Shown: piece after piece, positions 1-8,669 of the stretch
Numbering within the stretch: the stretch's first letter is position 1
How the letters are laid out: each line of letters opens with the position of its first letter
NCBI GenBank assembly: GCA_036984305.1
Contig: BQWY01000001.1
Span: 3,431,501-3,495,500, forward strand
Length of the DNA: 64,000 bases
From: Nitrospira sp.
GTDB taxonomy: Bacteria; Nitrospirota; Nitrospiria; Nitrospirales; Nitrospiraceae
Direction: 5' to 3'
Position numbers and translations under genes: made by a program
The notes under the pieces: model-generated
What the model was told of the DNA's origin: nothing
What the model saw: the letters and a program-made list of their open reading frames with translations, nothing else
Databases searched by the model: none

Positions 1-1212
1 CGCGCGCGTAAGGTCGGCATGGAGCATGTGTGCACCGCTCAGGTCGGCCGACACGAAATTCGCCGATTCCAGCTTGGCCTCGTTGAATCGGGCACCCGTC
101 AGCACGGCATGGGGTGCATGGATCTCCGTCAGATCGGCCTTGCTGAAATTTGCCCCCGAGCCACGTGCGAGGATCATGACCGCGCGCGTCAACCGCGCTC
201 CGCGAAGGTCTGCCTGCGTCAGCACGGTACGATAGAGCACGGACATAGCCAGATTCGCACCTGGGAGCATGGCTTTTACCATGCGAGCCCGTTCGAGGTT
301 CGCGGCTTCGAGATCCGCCTCCCCCAGATCGACCCGGTCCAGTCGGCTGTATCGAAGATCGGCGCCGCGGAGGATTGCATCCTGCAGCCTAGCGTCCGAC
401 ACGTCAGCCCCGTCCAGAAACGCCCCTTCGAGATCGACCTGAATCAGACGTGCGTGAACCAGACGTGCGCCGTCCAGAAGGGCGCCCTCCAATGTAGCAT
501 GATGAAGAGACGCACCCGTGAGATTGGCGCGTCGCAGGTCCGCCCCCATGAGATCCGCTCCAGTCAGGACGGCCTTCTCGAGGTTGGCTCCATAGAAGGA
601 GGCATCCGACAGATCCGCCTCGCTCCAATCGCTCCCCTGCAGATCGGCACCGTCGAAATGGGCATCTTCGAAGATCGATTCGCGGAACCTCCCGCCTGCC
701 AGCACGGCATTGAACAGTGCCGCTTCGTTCCCGATGGCGCGGTCGGCCCTGACGCGCGCGAGTCGGGCGTAACGCGCATCCACACCGGACAGATTCGTTT
801 CGGTCAACGTGGCTCCGCTGAGCTCGGCTCCCGCCAAGCTCGCTTGAATCAAATTTGCCTGGCTCAGATCGGTCTGAGTCAGAATGGCACCCTCCAAATT
901 CACGCGTTCGAGGGTCGCTCCCGAGAGCGGGCGCTTTTTTAGGTCCGCGTGACACAAATTGGCCGCCCTCGCGTTCTGATGCGCTTCCTCATCCAACCAC
1001 AACGCATGTGCAGTGAGGGCGGCGCGCAGAGCCTTGGCCGAGGGCGACTTCTTCTTGAATGGCCCATTGCAGGGCAGGAAAGATTGACGCGCCTTGGAGC
1101 CTCCGGCCGCACCGGCCGAGAGGACCCATGTGGGTTCCATGACGAGGACGAGTCCCAGAACGATGACCAGAGAGAAGAACAGTCGGGCGCGGTGCGTCAA
1201 CGGGTTTAGCAT
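1..1212 (-). CDS. Pentapeptide-repeat protein, 3' end outside window
   Basis: Reading the minus strand from an ATG at 1212, the frame stays open to base 1, so 404 codons are visible and the C-terminus is missing. An AAGGAGTG Shine-Dalgarno lies just upstream. Residues 11-25 are hydrophobic (FFSLVIVLGLVLVM), fitting a signal peptide or anchor. From about residue 83 on, almost everything is tandem A(D/N)LXX pentads, for example GADLMGADLRRANLTGASL. Such repeats form a right-handed quadrilateral beta-helix. Known members range from DNA-gyrase mimics to secreted proteins of unknown role; nothing here fixes the function. The N-terminal segment suggests export. It lies 77 bp downstream of the acyltransferase/cNMP gene on the same strand. 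Confidence 0.88.
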   Translation of the reverse strand, partial: MLNPLTHRARLFFSLVIVLGLVLVMEPTWVLSAGAAGGSKARQSFLPCNGPFKKKSPSAKALRAALTAHALWLDEEAHQNARAANLCHADLKKRPLSGATLERVNLEGAILTQTDLSQANLIQASLAGAELSGATLTETNLSGVDARYARLARVRADRAIGNEAALFNAVLAGGRFRESIFEDAHFDGADLQGSDWSEADLSDASFYGANLEKAVLTGADLMGADLRRANLTGASLHHATLEGALLDGARLVHARLIQVDLEGAFLDGADVSDARLQDAILRGADLRYSRLDRVDLGEADLEAANLERARMVKAMLPGANLAMSVLYRTVLTQADLRGARLTRAVMILARGSGANFSKADLTEIHAPHAVLTGARFNEAKLESANFVSADLSGAHMLHADLTRA

Positions 1213-1289
1213 GTCACTCCTTAGGCGATCCGATAGGCTTGAAGGGGTCTGCTTCTGCACGGCCTTCGTTCGGAGCGCGACCGTCCGGT

Positions 1290-2915
1290 TCACAAATGGA
1301 AAAACTCCGTCTCGATCAATTCCGGATCACGACGGGCCTTGCCGGTCCGCACCAGCTTCTCGCCGAGCCCCACAGCAAGATTGCGATAAATGATCACTCC
1401 GATATCGGGACGGCGGCGTATGAGCTCAGCCAGCTCGGCACGGAGTAATTCCGCAACTTCAACGTCCACCTCGGCGGTGGCCGTCGCCGAATGCGGACGC
1501 GCGGAAAGGAGTGAGATTTCCCCGCAGGTTTCGCCGGTACGGACCGTGCCGAGCGGGACCGGTGGCGACCCGACACTGATCGCCACGTGGCCCTTCAGCA
1601 CGATATGCAGCCGATCGGCCGGATCGTGCTCTGCAAAGAGCCGCTCGCCCTTGCGACAGTCCCGAATCGTAGACACCCCGGCCAGGCGAGTCGCCTGTTC
1701 GGCCGTCATTCCCTGGAACAATGGAATGTCTTGAATGGCCTCCGCCATGCGCGGAGCCATCACGCAGGTCGCGAAGCCACGCATCACGACATCGGCCAGT
1801 GCCTGCACCGGCTCGATCAAGCTGAGCGGTCCCAGGTCTTCCAGCTTGATCAGACGGACCATCTTGACGATGTCGAGCCGCTCCACCTCATGGAAGACCA
1901 TGGCGGGTACATAGGCCACCGGAAGAAAGTTCAACTCCAGCAGCGTCCGCTGCATGCGGGGCGCGTACGCGCTGACATCGATCTCGACGTATTCGATACC
2001 CATCTCTTGGCGGCACATGTGTTCCAGTTCCATCAGCAGGAAGCGCACGACGTCGTCGGCCAGGGCGATCAGTTCGAACACGCGGACCGTGTGCTCGACG
2101 GGATCCATCGTAAACCCAACGGCGCCGACGATATGCCCTTCGGAGCGCGCGAGAAAATAGCTAGTCTGCCTCGCCTGCAATTTGAAGAAGCCGTAGTCCA
2201 GCCGCATAGGGCCGAAAATCTCCCGGTTGCGTACGCGCCCCCGCTCGATGCGGAGCAGCGCCGGGTAGCCTTCGGCTTGCATCTGCTCGAGTGTATAGCG
2301 ACCGCCAGCCGGATAGGGCGCGGAATCTTCGTCCACGATGAAATCCGGTGCGAAAGGCGGGCGGCTCATGACCAGATTGGCTAGAGGATAGGCCTCGGGA
2401 ATGATCCTGGGATGATTCCGCCGCAGGGCCAGCCCATCGCCAAAATAGCGCGCGAACAGCGCAAAGCTCTCTCGGCGGTGGAAGCAATGCTTCAAGGGGA
2501 GAAACCCGACAGGGAGGAACCCCTCGGCCAGGCTGATTCGTTGCGCGTAGGGGTGCACGGTCCTCGCCACCACCAGGCCGACGTGGAGCCGGTTGTGGAT
2601 CGCCTCCAGCCGTCGCTCCATGAGGAGCTTGCCGACCTGTTGACGTCGATACTCGGGATGCACGGCCAGACGACCGAATTCACCGACGAGATCGGAGTGG
2701 GCGCCGAAATCGAAGAGCACCGAGGCCGTACCGATCACGCGGCCGGTGTCGGTGTCTTCCGCCACGAGAATCAACGCATCGTCCGTGAAGACCGATCGCT
2801 TCAGCCACAGTTCGTCGTACAGTTCGCGATGCGGATAATCGCGCCCGTACACGGCGAGAAAGATCTCCCGAATCTCGCCGACGTCTTCTTCGCGGGCTTC
2901 ACGAACTCGAATCAT
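1290..2915 (-). CDS. GNAT acyltransferase fused to a cyclic-nucleotide-binding-like domain
   Basis: 541 residues in three parts. Residues 1-150 are a GNAT acetyltransferase domain with an acetyl-CoA loop region (GRLAVHPEYRRQQVGKLL). Residues about 225-370 look like a second, diverged GNAT fold. Residues about 400-515 are a Crp/cNMP-type beta-barrel (FAEHDPADRLHIVLKGHVAI, then CGEISLLSARPHSATATA). In the phosphate-binding cassette the usual Arg of PRxAT is replaced by His (RPHSAT), so cAMP binding is doubtful. The ATG overlaps the end of the upstream M20 gene by 17 bp, suggesting translational coupling. The substrate is unknown; allosteric control of protein or metabolite acylation is the natural inference from the architecture. 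Confidence 0.82.
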   Translation of the reverse strand: MIRVREAREEDVGEIREIFLAVYGRDYPHRELYDELWLKRSVFTDDALILVAEDTDTGRVIGTASVLFDFGAHSDLVGEFGRLAVHPEYRRQQVGKLLMERRLEAIHNRLHVGLVVARTVHPYAQRISLAEGFLPVGFLPLKHCFHRRESFALFARYFGDGLALRRNHPRIIPEAYPLANLVMSRPPFAPDFIVDEDSAPYPAGGRYTLEQMQAEGYPALLRIERGRVRNREIFGPMRLDYGFFKLQARQTSYFLARSEGHIVGAVGFTMDPVEHTVRVFELIALADDVVRFLLMELEHMCRQEMGIEYVEIDVSAYAPRMQRTLLELNFLPVAYVPAMVFHEVERLDIVKMVRLIKLEDLGPLSLIEPVQALADVVMRGFATCVMAPRMAEAIQDIPLFQGMTAEQATRLAGVSTIRDCRKGERLFAEHDPADRLHIVLKGHVAISVGSPPVPLGTVRTGETCGEISLLSARPHSATATAEVDVEVAELLRAELAELIRRRPDIGVIIYRNLAVGLGEKLVRTGKARRDPELIETEFFHL

Positions 2916-4113
2916 GGCCGGAGACCGAAGTGGAGATTCGGCCCATCATCTGCTTCAAGCGCCGCCCGGCAACCTGCGCGATCGCGTGAAAATAGGCGGC
3001 ACCGACGGCAAGCGCCTCCTCGTCGAAATCGTACTTGCTGGAATGGGCCGGATAGCCTTCCTTGCCCGGTACTTGGCTGCCGAACCGGACGTACGCACCG
3101 GGGACTTTGGCCATATAGTAGCTGAAGTCTTCTCCGCCCATGTTCGCGGTCTTGAGCGGCAGGACGTTCGACTCACCCACCGCCGCGATCGCCGCCTGAC
3201 GGGCGAGGCTCGCCATGTCAGCCGTATTGATGAGGGGAGGCGTCCCTTCCTTGATCGTGACCTGAATTTTTGCGCCGTGCAGCTGCGCGATCGACTCCGC
3301 AATCCGGCGAACCGAACTCAGTAACTGCTGGCGCACGACCGGATCCTGCGCGCGCACGGTGCCGCTTAGGCGCGCCTGTCCGGCAATCACGTTCGGAGCC
3401 GAACCGGCGTGAAACTGCCCGACGGAGACCACGGACGGACGGGCGGGATCGACCTCCCGCGAGACGATCGTCTGCAGCGCCATGATCATCAGACTTCCGA
3501 CCACCACCGCGTCGATACTCTCGTGCGGACGCGCGCCATGCGCGCCCTGGCCGACGATGCCGATCGTGAAACTGTCGGAGGAGGCGTTGACCGGTCCTTC
3601 GGTCACGACGATCGCACCGGGATGATAGTGCCGGTCGAGGTGTCCACCGAAGATCATGCCGGCCCCGTCCAAGACCCCGGCCTCGATCATCGCCAGCGCA
3701 CCCGTACCGCATTCTTCCGCCGGCTGAAACACCAACCGCACGGGCGCCGGCAACTCCTTGTCGTCGCTCAGCAGGGCGGCGGCTCCCAGCAGCATCGTGG
3801 TATGCCCGTCGTGGCCGCAGGCATGCATGACCCCATCGCACACGGAGGCGAACGGCAGTCCGGTCTCTTCCTGAATCGGCAAAGCATCCGTATCGGCCCG
3901 CAGGACGACGCAGGGCACGCCGGGCGGCCCCGGAATGTCTGCCACGACCCCATGCCCGCCGACCTGCGCGCGGTAGGTGATGGCGATTCCGTCAAGAAAT
4001 TTGCAGATGACCTCCGCGGTCTTGGCTTCCTGTCCGCTCAACTCTGGATATTCGTGGAGCACGCGTCGGAGTAGCACGAGACGGTGCATCAAGGGCTCAG
4101 GAATCAATGACAT
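2899..4113 (-). CDS. M20-family amidohydrolase (amino-acid N-acyl hydrolase type)
   Basis: Zinc-dependent M20D peptidase/amidohydrolase of the HipO/IAA-amino-acid hydrolase group, which cleaves N-acyl amino acids. Metal and catalytic motifs are present: RADTDALP, MHACGHDGHTTM and PAEECGTGA, followed by the dimerisation domain and the C-terminal MGGEDFSYY stretch that carries a late metal ligand. The ORF could extend eight codons upstream to a GTG at 4137, but ATG 4113 has a GAGGAT Shine-Dalgarno at good spacing and is chosen. Length (404 residues) is normal for the family. No signal peptide, so probably cytoplasmic. First gene of a run with the acyltransferase fusion and perhaps the pentapeptide gene. 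The natural substrate cannot be read from the sequence. Confidence 0.85.
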   Translation of the reverse strand: MSLIPEPLMHRLVLLRRVLHEYPELSGQEAKTAEVICKFLDGIAITYRAQVGGHGVVADIPGPPGVPCVVLRADTDALPIQEETGLPFASVCDGVMHACGHDGHTTMLLGAAALLSDDKELPAPVRLVFQPAEECGTGALAMIEAGVLDGAGMIFGGHLDRHYHPGAIVVTEGPVNASSDSFTIGIVGQGAHGARPHESIDAVVVGSLMIMALQTIVSREVDPARPSVVSVGQFHAGSAPNVIAGQARLSGTVRAQDPVVRQQLLSSVRRIAESIAQLHGAKIQVTIKEGTPPLINTADMASLARQAAIAAVGESNVLPLKTANMGGEDFSYYMAKVPGAYVRFGSQVPGKEGYPAHSSKYDFDEEALAVGAAYFHAIAQVAGRRLKQMMGRISTSVSGHDSSS

Positions 4114-4310
4114 GGCGATATCCTCGACGAAACGCACACGATAGCCTGCGGGTGATCGAGTCGCCGGGTCCGGCCAGACCGGTGATGTGAACGCTCCGCG
4201 CTTATGTTAGCACGAGGGCCCCACCCGATGCGCTAGTCCTGTGCGGTCGGCATCCAAGCGGAAGACCGATCATGGTCTGAAGCACAATCCGACAAGGCAT
4301 TCTCCTCAGT

Positions 4311-5837
4311 TCAAGCCGACTCGAGCTCAGGCGCGCGCGCCGCGCGCGCACGACTCCCGAACGCGAGCGTGAGCGCGACGGCGACCAGCGCCGTCGCGAC
4401 CGCAAACGTGACCCGCATCCCGGTCGCAGCAGCGGCGGGTGCCGCCGTGGAGATATCGGGCGTCGCCGACGCGAACGCAAACACGGCGCCCATCACCGAG
4501 GCGCCGGTGATGAGCCCGAGGTTCCGCGAGAGGTTGAGCATACCGGACACGACACCCCGTTGGCCCTGGCTGGACTCCGTCATCACGGCGGTGTTGTTGG
4601 CGGTCTGGAAGAAGGCATAGCCGGCCGTCATGACGACGAGTGGGGCAATGTAGCCGGCGAGGCCAACGGCCACCGGCATCAGGGACAGCATCATCGAACC
4701 GATCGCGATTCCAATCAGTCCCACGATTGTCATGCGGGGCGGGCCGAATCGGTCGGCCAGACGCCCAGCCGGCACGGCGGTGATCGCGGCGACAAGCGGG
4801 CCCACGGATAAGACGAGTCCAACGAGCGCCACGTCAAGCCCGAACGCGCGCGAGAGGTAAAACGGCCCCACGACCAGCGTCGTCATCATCACTGTCGCAA
4901 CAAGCGCGCTCATGGCGAGACCGGCGCTCAGCTCTCGGTTGCGGAAAATCTCCACCTGAATCAACGGCGAGACCGTCCGTCCCTCCACTCTCGTGAAGAG
5001 GACGACTCCCAATGCGGCCGCCACCAGGAGGGCCATGTTGAGCGCGCCGAAACTACCGCGGCCAATCGTCACGGCAAGCGTGTAGGACGCGAGCGTCAGG
5101 GCAAGTAACAGCATCCCCGCCGGGTCGAAGCCCGCCGGACCGGCCTTCGGCCGCGGGGCATCGTCCGGCAAACAACGATGTGCCAGCAGAAGCGTCAAGG
5201 CACCCATCGGGACGTTGACGAGGAAGATGGCCCGCCAACCGAGTCCGGAGATCAGCACACCCCCGAGCGAAGGCGCGAGCGCCGTGCCGAGAGCCGACAT
5301 GGTCCCGAGCATTCCAATAGCACTACCGGCCTTGGACTTTGGAACCGACTCGGTGACGAGCGCCACGGTCAGGGCCATCATAATGGCCGCCCCGACGCCC
5401 TGCGCCGTCCGAGCGGCGATCAACAGCCCGAACGTCGGCGCGACACCGCACAGACCGGAGGCGACCGTGAACAGGACGATGCCAGCCAGTAACAATCGCC
5501 GGCGCCCGGTGATGTCGCCGAGGCGTCCGACGGTGACGATGAGAGTGGTGACGGCAAGGAGATAGGCGAGGACGATCCACTGGACTTCCTGGACGGAGGC
5601 CGTGAAGGCTTGCGCAAACGTCGGCAAACCGACATTGGCGATGCTGGCGCCGAGGGAGGACAACACCGTGGAGAGCGACAGGGTGGCGAGCACCCACCGA
5701 AGCGATGACGCCCGTCTCTCGTTGACAGATGGGTTTCCATCCCGCGCACTCATGGGCTCGACCTCGCTCCCTGTGTGGTCGGAGGAGCTGTTCCATTGCG
5801 TCGTCTGATCGTCGTTCCTTCCACGCGTGACATCCAT
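4311..5837 (-). CDS. MFS drug-efflux transporter, DHA2-like (about 14 TM)
   Basis: Long hydrophobic protein with the DHA pattern: TM1 motif SLGASIANVGLPTFAQAF, motif A-like GRLGDITGRRRLLLAG, and a second half with GRLADRFGPPRMTIVG. About 14 membrane segments are expected, typical of the DHA2 (EmrB/QacA) group of proton-driven exporters. The ORF opens at 5882, but that position sits inside the promoter described below. GAGGAG precedes the ATG at 5837, which is used here; an ATG at 5753 with GGGAGCGAGG is an alternative. Divergent from a MerR-family regulator, which most likely controls it. The exported substrate is unknown. Confidence 0.85.
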   Translation of the reverse strand: MDVTRGRNDDQTTQWNSSSDHTGSEVEPMSARDGNPSVNERRASSLRWVLATLSLSTVLSSLGASIANVGLPTFAQAFTASVQEVQWIVLAYLLAVTTLIVTVGRLGDITGRRRLLLAGIVLFTVASGLCGVAPTFGLLIAARTAQGVGAAIMMALTVALVTESVPKSKAGSAIGMLGTMSALGTALAPSLGGVLISGLGWRAIFLVNVPMGALTLLLAHRCLPDDAPRPKAGPAGFDPAGMLLLALTLASYTLAVTIGRGSFGALNMALLVAAALGVVLFTRVEGRTVSPLIQVEIFRNRELSAGLAMSALVATVMMTTLVVGPFYLSRAFGLDVALVGLVLSVGPLVAAITAVPAGRLADRFGPPRMTIVGLIGIAIGSMMLSLMPVAVGLAGYIAPLVVMTAGYAFFQTANNTAVMTESSQGQRGVVSGMLNLSRNLGLITGASVMGAVFAFASATPDISTAAPAAAATGMRVTFAVATALVAVALTLAFGSRARAARAPELESA

Positions 5838-5877
5838 GGTCATCTCCTCGCCGTTGCGTTCACACTCCTCGCGTGGC

Positions 5878-5908
5878 ACCATACAACTTCAAGTCGACTT
5901 GAGGTCAA
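5878..5908 (-). promoter_or_regulatory. MerR-type promoter with SoxR-box-like operator for the MFS gene
   Basis: Read on the minus strand: -35 TTGACC (5908-5903), then a 19-bp spacer, then -10 TATGGT (5883-5878). The overlong 19-bp spacer is the hallmark of MerR-activated promoters. The spacer holds a perfect 14-bp palindrome TCAAGTCGACTTGA (5889-5902), extended to 5886-5905 with one mismatch, closely resembling the SoxR box CCTCAAGTTAACTTGAGG. The divergent regulator starts only 5 bp beyond the -35. Autoregulation is possible. Confidence 0.7.
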
Positions 5909-5912
5909 GAGG

Positions 5913-6452
5913 GTGAGAGACCTGGATATCACAGAGGTCGCGCAGCGCTCCGGCGTCCCCGCCTCAACGCTGCGATTCTATGAGGAAAAGGGGCTGATCA
6001 CCGCAGTCGGCCGACGCGGCCTGCGCCGTCTGTTCGCCGCGGGTGTGCTGAAACGGCTGGCACTCATCGCGCTGGGGCGCGCCGCCGGCTTCTCGCTCGA
6101 TGACATCGCGCTCGTGTTCGCGCCGGATGGAACGCCTCGCATCGACCGACAGATGCTCACGACCAAAGCGAAGGAACTCGACGGGATGATCCGCAAATTG
6201 ACCGCCTTGCGCGAGGGTCTGCAACACGCCGCCGCCTGCCCCGCACCAAGTCACTTGGAATGCCCCACCTTCCGTCGCCTTCTGCAGGGCGCTGCGTCGG
6301 GAGCTATTGGACCGCGAAGGGAGAAGACCGCAAGGAATGGGACCGGGTCACCGCGTCTTTCATCTTTTGCACGCCCCGGTCTCGTTCGACCGCGCGCATC
6401 AAGCTCCGCCCCAGCAGATCTTCAGCCACCGCCTCGTCGCAGATACCAGTAA
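5913..6452 (+). CDS. MerR-family regulator, SoxR-like but lacking the full Fe-S cysteine set
   Basis: Starts at GTG 5913, just downstream of the operator; the upstream in-frame ATG at 5775 would lie inside the divergent MFS gene. Residues 1-70 are a MerR winged helix (DITEVAQRSGVPASTLRFYEEKGL), followed by the dimerisation helix. Aligning CPAPSHLECP with the SoxR cluster loop keeps only two of the four cysteines, so a [2Fe-2S] cluster is unlikely and another signal is inferred. After about residue 140 (RRLLQGAA) the tail is Arg/Ser/Pro-rich and unlike the family, so the true C-terminus may have been altered by a frameshift. Probable activator of the divergent MFS exporter. Confidence 0.8.
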   Translation: MRDLDITEVAQRSGVPASTLRFYEEKGLITAVGRRGLRRLFAAGVLKRLALIALGRAAGFSLDDIALVFAPDGTPRIDRQMLTTKAKELDGMIRKLTALREGLQHAAACPAPSHLECPTFRRLLQGAASGAIGPRREKTARNGTGSPRLSSFARPGLVRPRASSSAPADLQPPPRRRYQ

Positions 6453-6463
6453 AGAGAAGCATC

Positions 6464-7477
6464 CTATTTGTATCCGATCACCATCCCATCGGGACCACCC
6501 AGCCGTTCGACCTGCGTACGCCGGAATCCAACTTCCTTCATCCATTTCCGACAGTCGGCCCCGGTGAAGTCGAACCCACCGTGCGTTTCAATGAGCATGT
6601 TCAAGCTCATGAGCAGGCCGAAGGCGTTCTTATTCCGCGCATCGTCGATTAAATTTTCATGGACGATCACTGCGCCGTTGGCGGGGACTGCCTGGTAGGC
6701 CTTGCGCAAAAGCAGCATTTTCTCCTCGAGATTCCAGTCGTGCAGAATGTGTCCCATCACGATCACGTCGCAGGACGGCATGGGGTCTTCGAAGAAATTC
6801 CCCGGATGAAACGCGAGGCGCTTCGCCACCCCTCGCTGCTGCGCATAGGCTTCGAAAATAGGCCGTACGACCGGTAGATCCATCCCCTGTCCGGTCAGGT
6901 GCTTGTGCGCGAGCGCGACCTCCACCGTTACGCCGCCCTGGGCACAGCCCACGTCGGTTAACGTCCGGTATTTCTTCCATGGAAACTTTTTTGCAATGGC
7001 GCGCCCGGCTGCCGCGCTAAGACCGGTCATCGCCTTCAGGAATTGCTCCAAGCGCTGCGGATCGCTGTACAGCGTGCCGAAAAACTCGCCTCCCGTCTTC
7101 ACTTCATTCTGCGGCTTACCGGTTCGGAGCCCTTCGGCCAGATTGCTCCAAAAACCGTACAGCCGCGCATTCTGCGCTTCGAGGTTGCCACCAATATAGG
7201 ATGGCTTATTCCGATCCAGAAACCAGTTCGTCTCCGGCGTATTCGCATAACGGCTCCCGGTGCGCTTGAGCATGCCCAAGGCGACCAGTGCATCGAAGAA
7301 ATCCCGTGCGCTCCGTTCATGCAGACCCAGTCGTGTGCGGAGGGTCTCACCGTCGAGCGGTCCCTTGGCCAACTCCGTAAACAGGCCGAACTCCACAGCG
7401 ACGAGGAGGGTCTTCGACGCCCAAAATCCTATGCCGAGCTGCATGATGCGATCCGGCTTAAGCTTGCGTGTTGCCAT
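6464..7477 (-). CDS. SAM-dependent O-methyltransferase-type protein, tandem copy 2
   Basis: 337 residues from ATG 7477, preceded by GGAGAGGAG. The ORF extends upstream to 7561, but the homologous start and ribosome site favour 7477. The N-terminal third is a winged-helix dimerisation domain ([20 protein letters not shown]); the rest is a Rossmann methyltransferase of the Methyltransf_2/hydroxyneurosporene-BchU type, with motif I-like [16 protein letters not shown] and [15 protein letters not shown]. It has the same length as the gene upstream and the two share most residues, including the whole C-terminus ([15 protein letters not shown] region), so they arose by tandem duplication. Substrate unknown. 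Confidence 0.85.
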   Translation of the reverse strand: MATRKLKPDRIMQLGIGFWASKTLLVAVEFGLFTELAKGPLDGETLRTRLGLHERSARDFFDALVALGMLKRTGSRYANTPETNWFLDRNKPSYIGGNLEAQNARLYGFWSNLAEGLRTGKPQNEVKTGGEFFGTLYSDPQRLEQFLKAMTGLSAAAGRAIAKKFPWKKYRTLTDVGCAQGGVTVEVALAHKHLTGQGMDLPVVRPIFEAYAQQRGVAKRLAFHPGNFFEDPMPSCDVIVMGHILHDWNLEEKMLLLRKAYQAVPANGAVIVHENLIDDARNKNAFGLLMSLNMLIETHGGFDFTGADCRKWMKEVGFRRTQVERLGGPDGMVIGYK

Positions 7478-7585
7478 CGGGGCTCCTCTCCTTACCGGTA
7501 GATTGAGAGAGACGGTCCTACAGCTGTACGAACTTGGCGCGGTGGTCGACACGGCGGGCACGAACGCCCGTTACGTCTCCCGACG

Positions 7586-8599
7586 CTACTTGTACCCAAT
7601 CACCATCCCATCGGGACCACCCAGCCGTTCGACCTGCGTGCGCCGGAATCCGACTTCCTTCATCCACTTCCGGCAGTCGGCCCCCGTGAAGTCGAATCCG
7701 CCGTGCGTTTCAATGAGCATGTTCAGACTCATGAGCAGGCCGAAGACATTCTGTTTCCGTTCATCGTCGATCAGCGCCTCATGGACGATCACCGCTCCGT
7801 TGGCAGGAACGGCCTCATAGGCCTTCCGCAGGAGCATCAGTTTCTCGTCGAGATTCCAGTCGTGCAGAATGTGCCCCATCACGATCACGTCGCTGGGTGG
7901 CATGGGGTCTTCGAAGAAATTGCCGGGATAAAAGGTGAGGCGTTTCGCCACCCCTCGCTGCTGCGCATAGGCCTCGAAAATAGGCCGTACGACCGGTAGA
8001 TCCATCCCCTGTCCGGTCAGGTGCGTGAACGCAAGGGCGATCTCGACCGCCACCCCACCCTGCGCACAACCCACGTCGGTAAACGTGCGATACTTCTTCC
8101 ATGGAAATTTTTTCGCAATGGCGCGGCCGGCTGCCGCGCTGAGTCCGGTCATCGCCTTGAGAAAGCCCTTGAGCCCCTCGGGATCGTTGTATAACGTGCC
8201 GAAAAAGTCGCCCCCCGTTTTCACCTCGTTCTGAGGCTTCCCGGTTCGCAGACCTTCGGCGAGCGAGTCCCAGAACCCGTACAACCGTGAGTTGGCCATT
8301 TCGAGTATTCCGCCCAAATACGAGGGCTTATTACGATCCAGGAACGCGGCGGTCTCCGGCGTATTCGCATAGCGGCTCCCGGTGCGCTTGAGCATGCCCA
8401 AGGCGACCAGTGCATCGAAGAAATCCCGTGCGCTCCGTTCATGCAGACCCAGCCGTGTGCGGAGGGTCTCACCGTCGAGCGGCCCTTTGGCCAGCTCCGT
8501 AAACAGGCCGAACTCCACAGCGACGAGGAGGGTCTTCGACGCCCAAAACCCAATGCCGAGGTGCATGATGCGATCCGGTTTGGGCGAACGACGTGCCAT
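7586..8599 (-). CDS. SAM-dependent O-methyltransferase-type protein, tandem copy 1
   Basis: 337 residues, ATG at 8599 preceded by AAGGAGG. Domain layout is as in its paralogue 108 bp downstream: dimerisation domain to about residue 100, then a methyltransferase core with [16 protein letters not shown] and [15 protein letters not shown]. Differences cluster in residues 100-160 ([22 protein letters not shown] against NWFLDRNK... in the other copy) and in scattered surface sites, hinting at altered substrate contacts rather than decay. First of the two in transcription order and about 70 bp downstream of the helicase gene. The small-molecule substrate is not predictable. Confidence 0.85.
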   Translation of the reverse strand: MARRSPKPDRIMHLGIGFWASKTLLVAVEFGLFTELAKGPLDGETLRTRLGLHERSARDFFDALVALGMLKRTGSRYANTPETAAFLDRNKPSYLGGILEMANSRLYGFWDSLAEGLRTGKPQNEVKTGGDFFGTLYNDPEGLKGFLKAMTGLSAAAGRAIAKKFPWKKYRTFTDVGCAQGGVAVEIALAFTHLTGQGMDLPVVRPIFEAYAQQRGVAKRLTFYPGNFFEDPMPPSDVIVMGHILHDWNLDEKLMLLRKAYEAVPANGAVIVHEALIDDERKQNVFGLLMSLNMLIETHGGFDFTGADCRKWMKEVGFRRTQVERLGGPDGMVIGYK

Positions 8600-8669
8600 A
8601 ACACGACCTCCTTATCTTATTCAGCACTCACTCTTGAGACTGGGACCAGACCTCTGACTATACCCCGTG

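Noticed and set aside
19-942. Long plus-strand open frame (307 codons)
   Set aside because: It is the antisense shadow of the pentapeptide-repeat gene; the periodic composition comes from the repeats on the minus strand.
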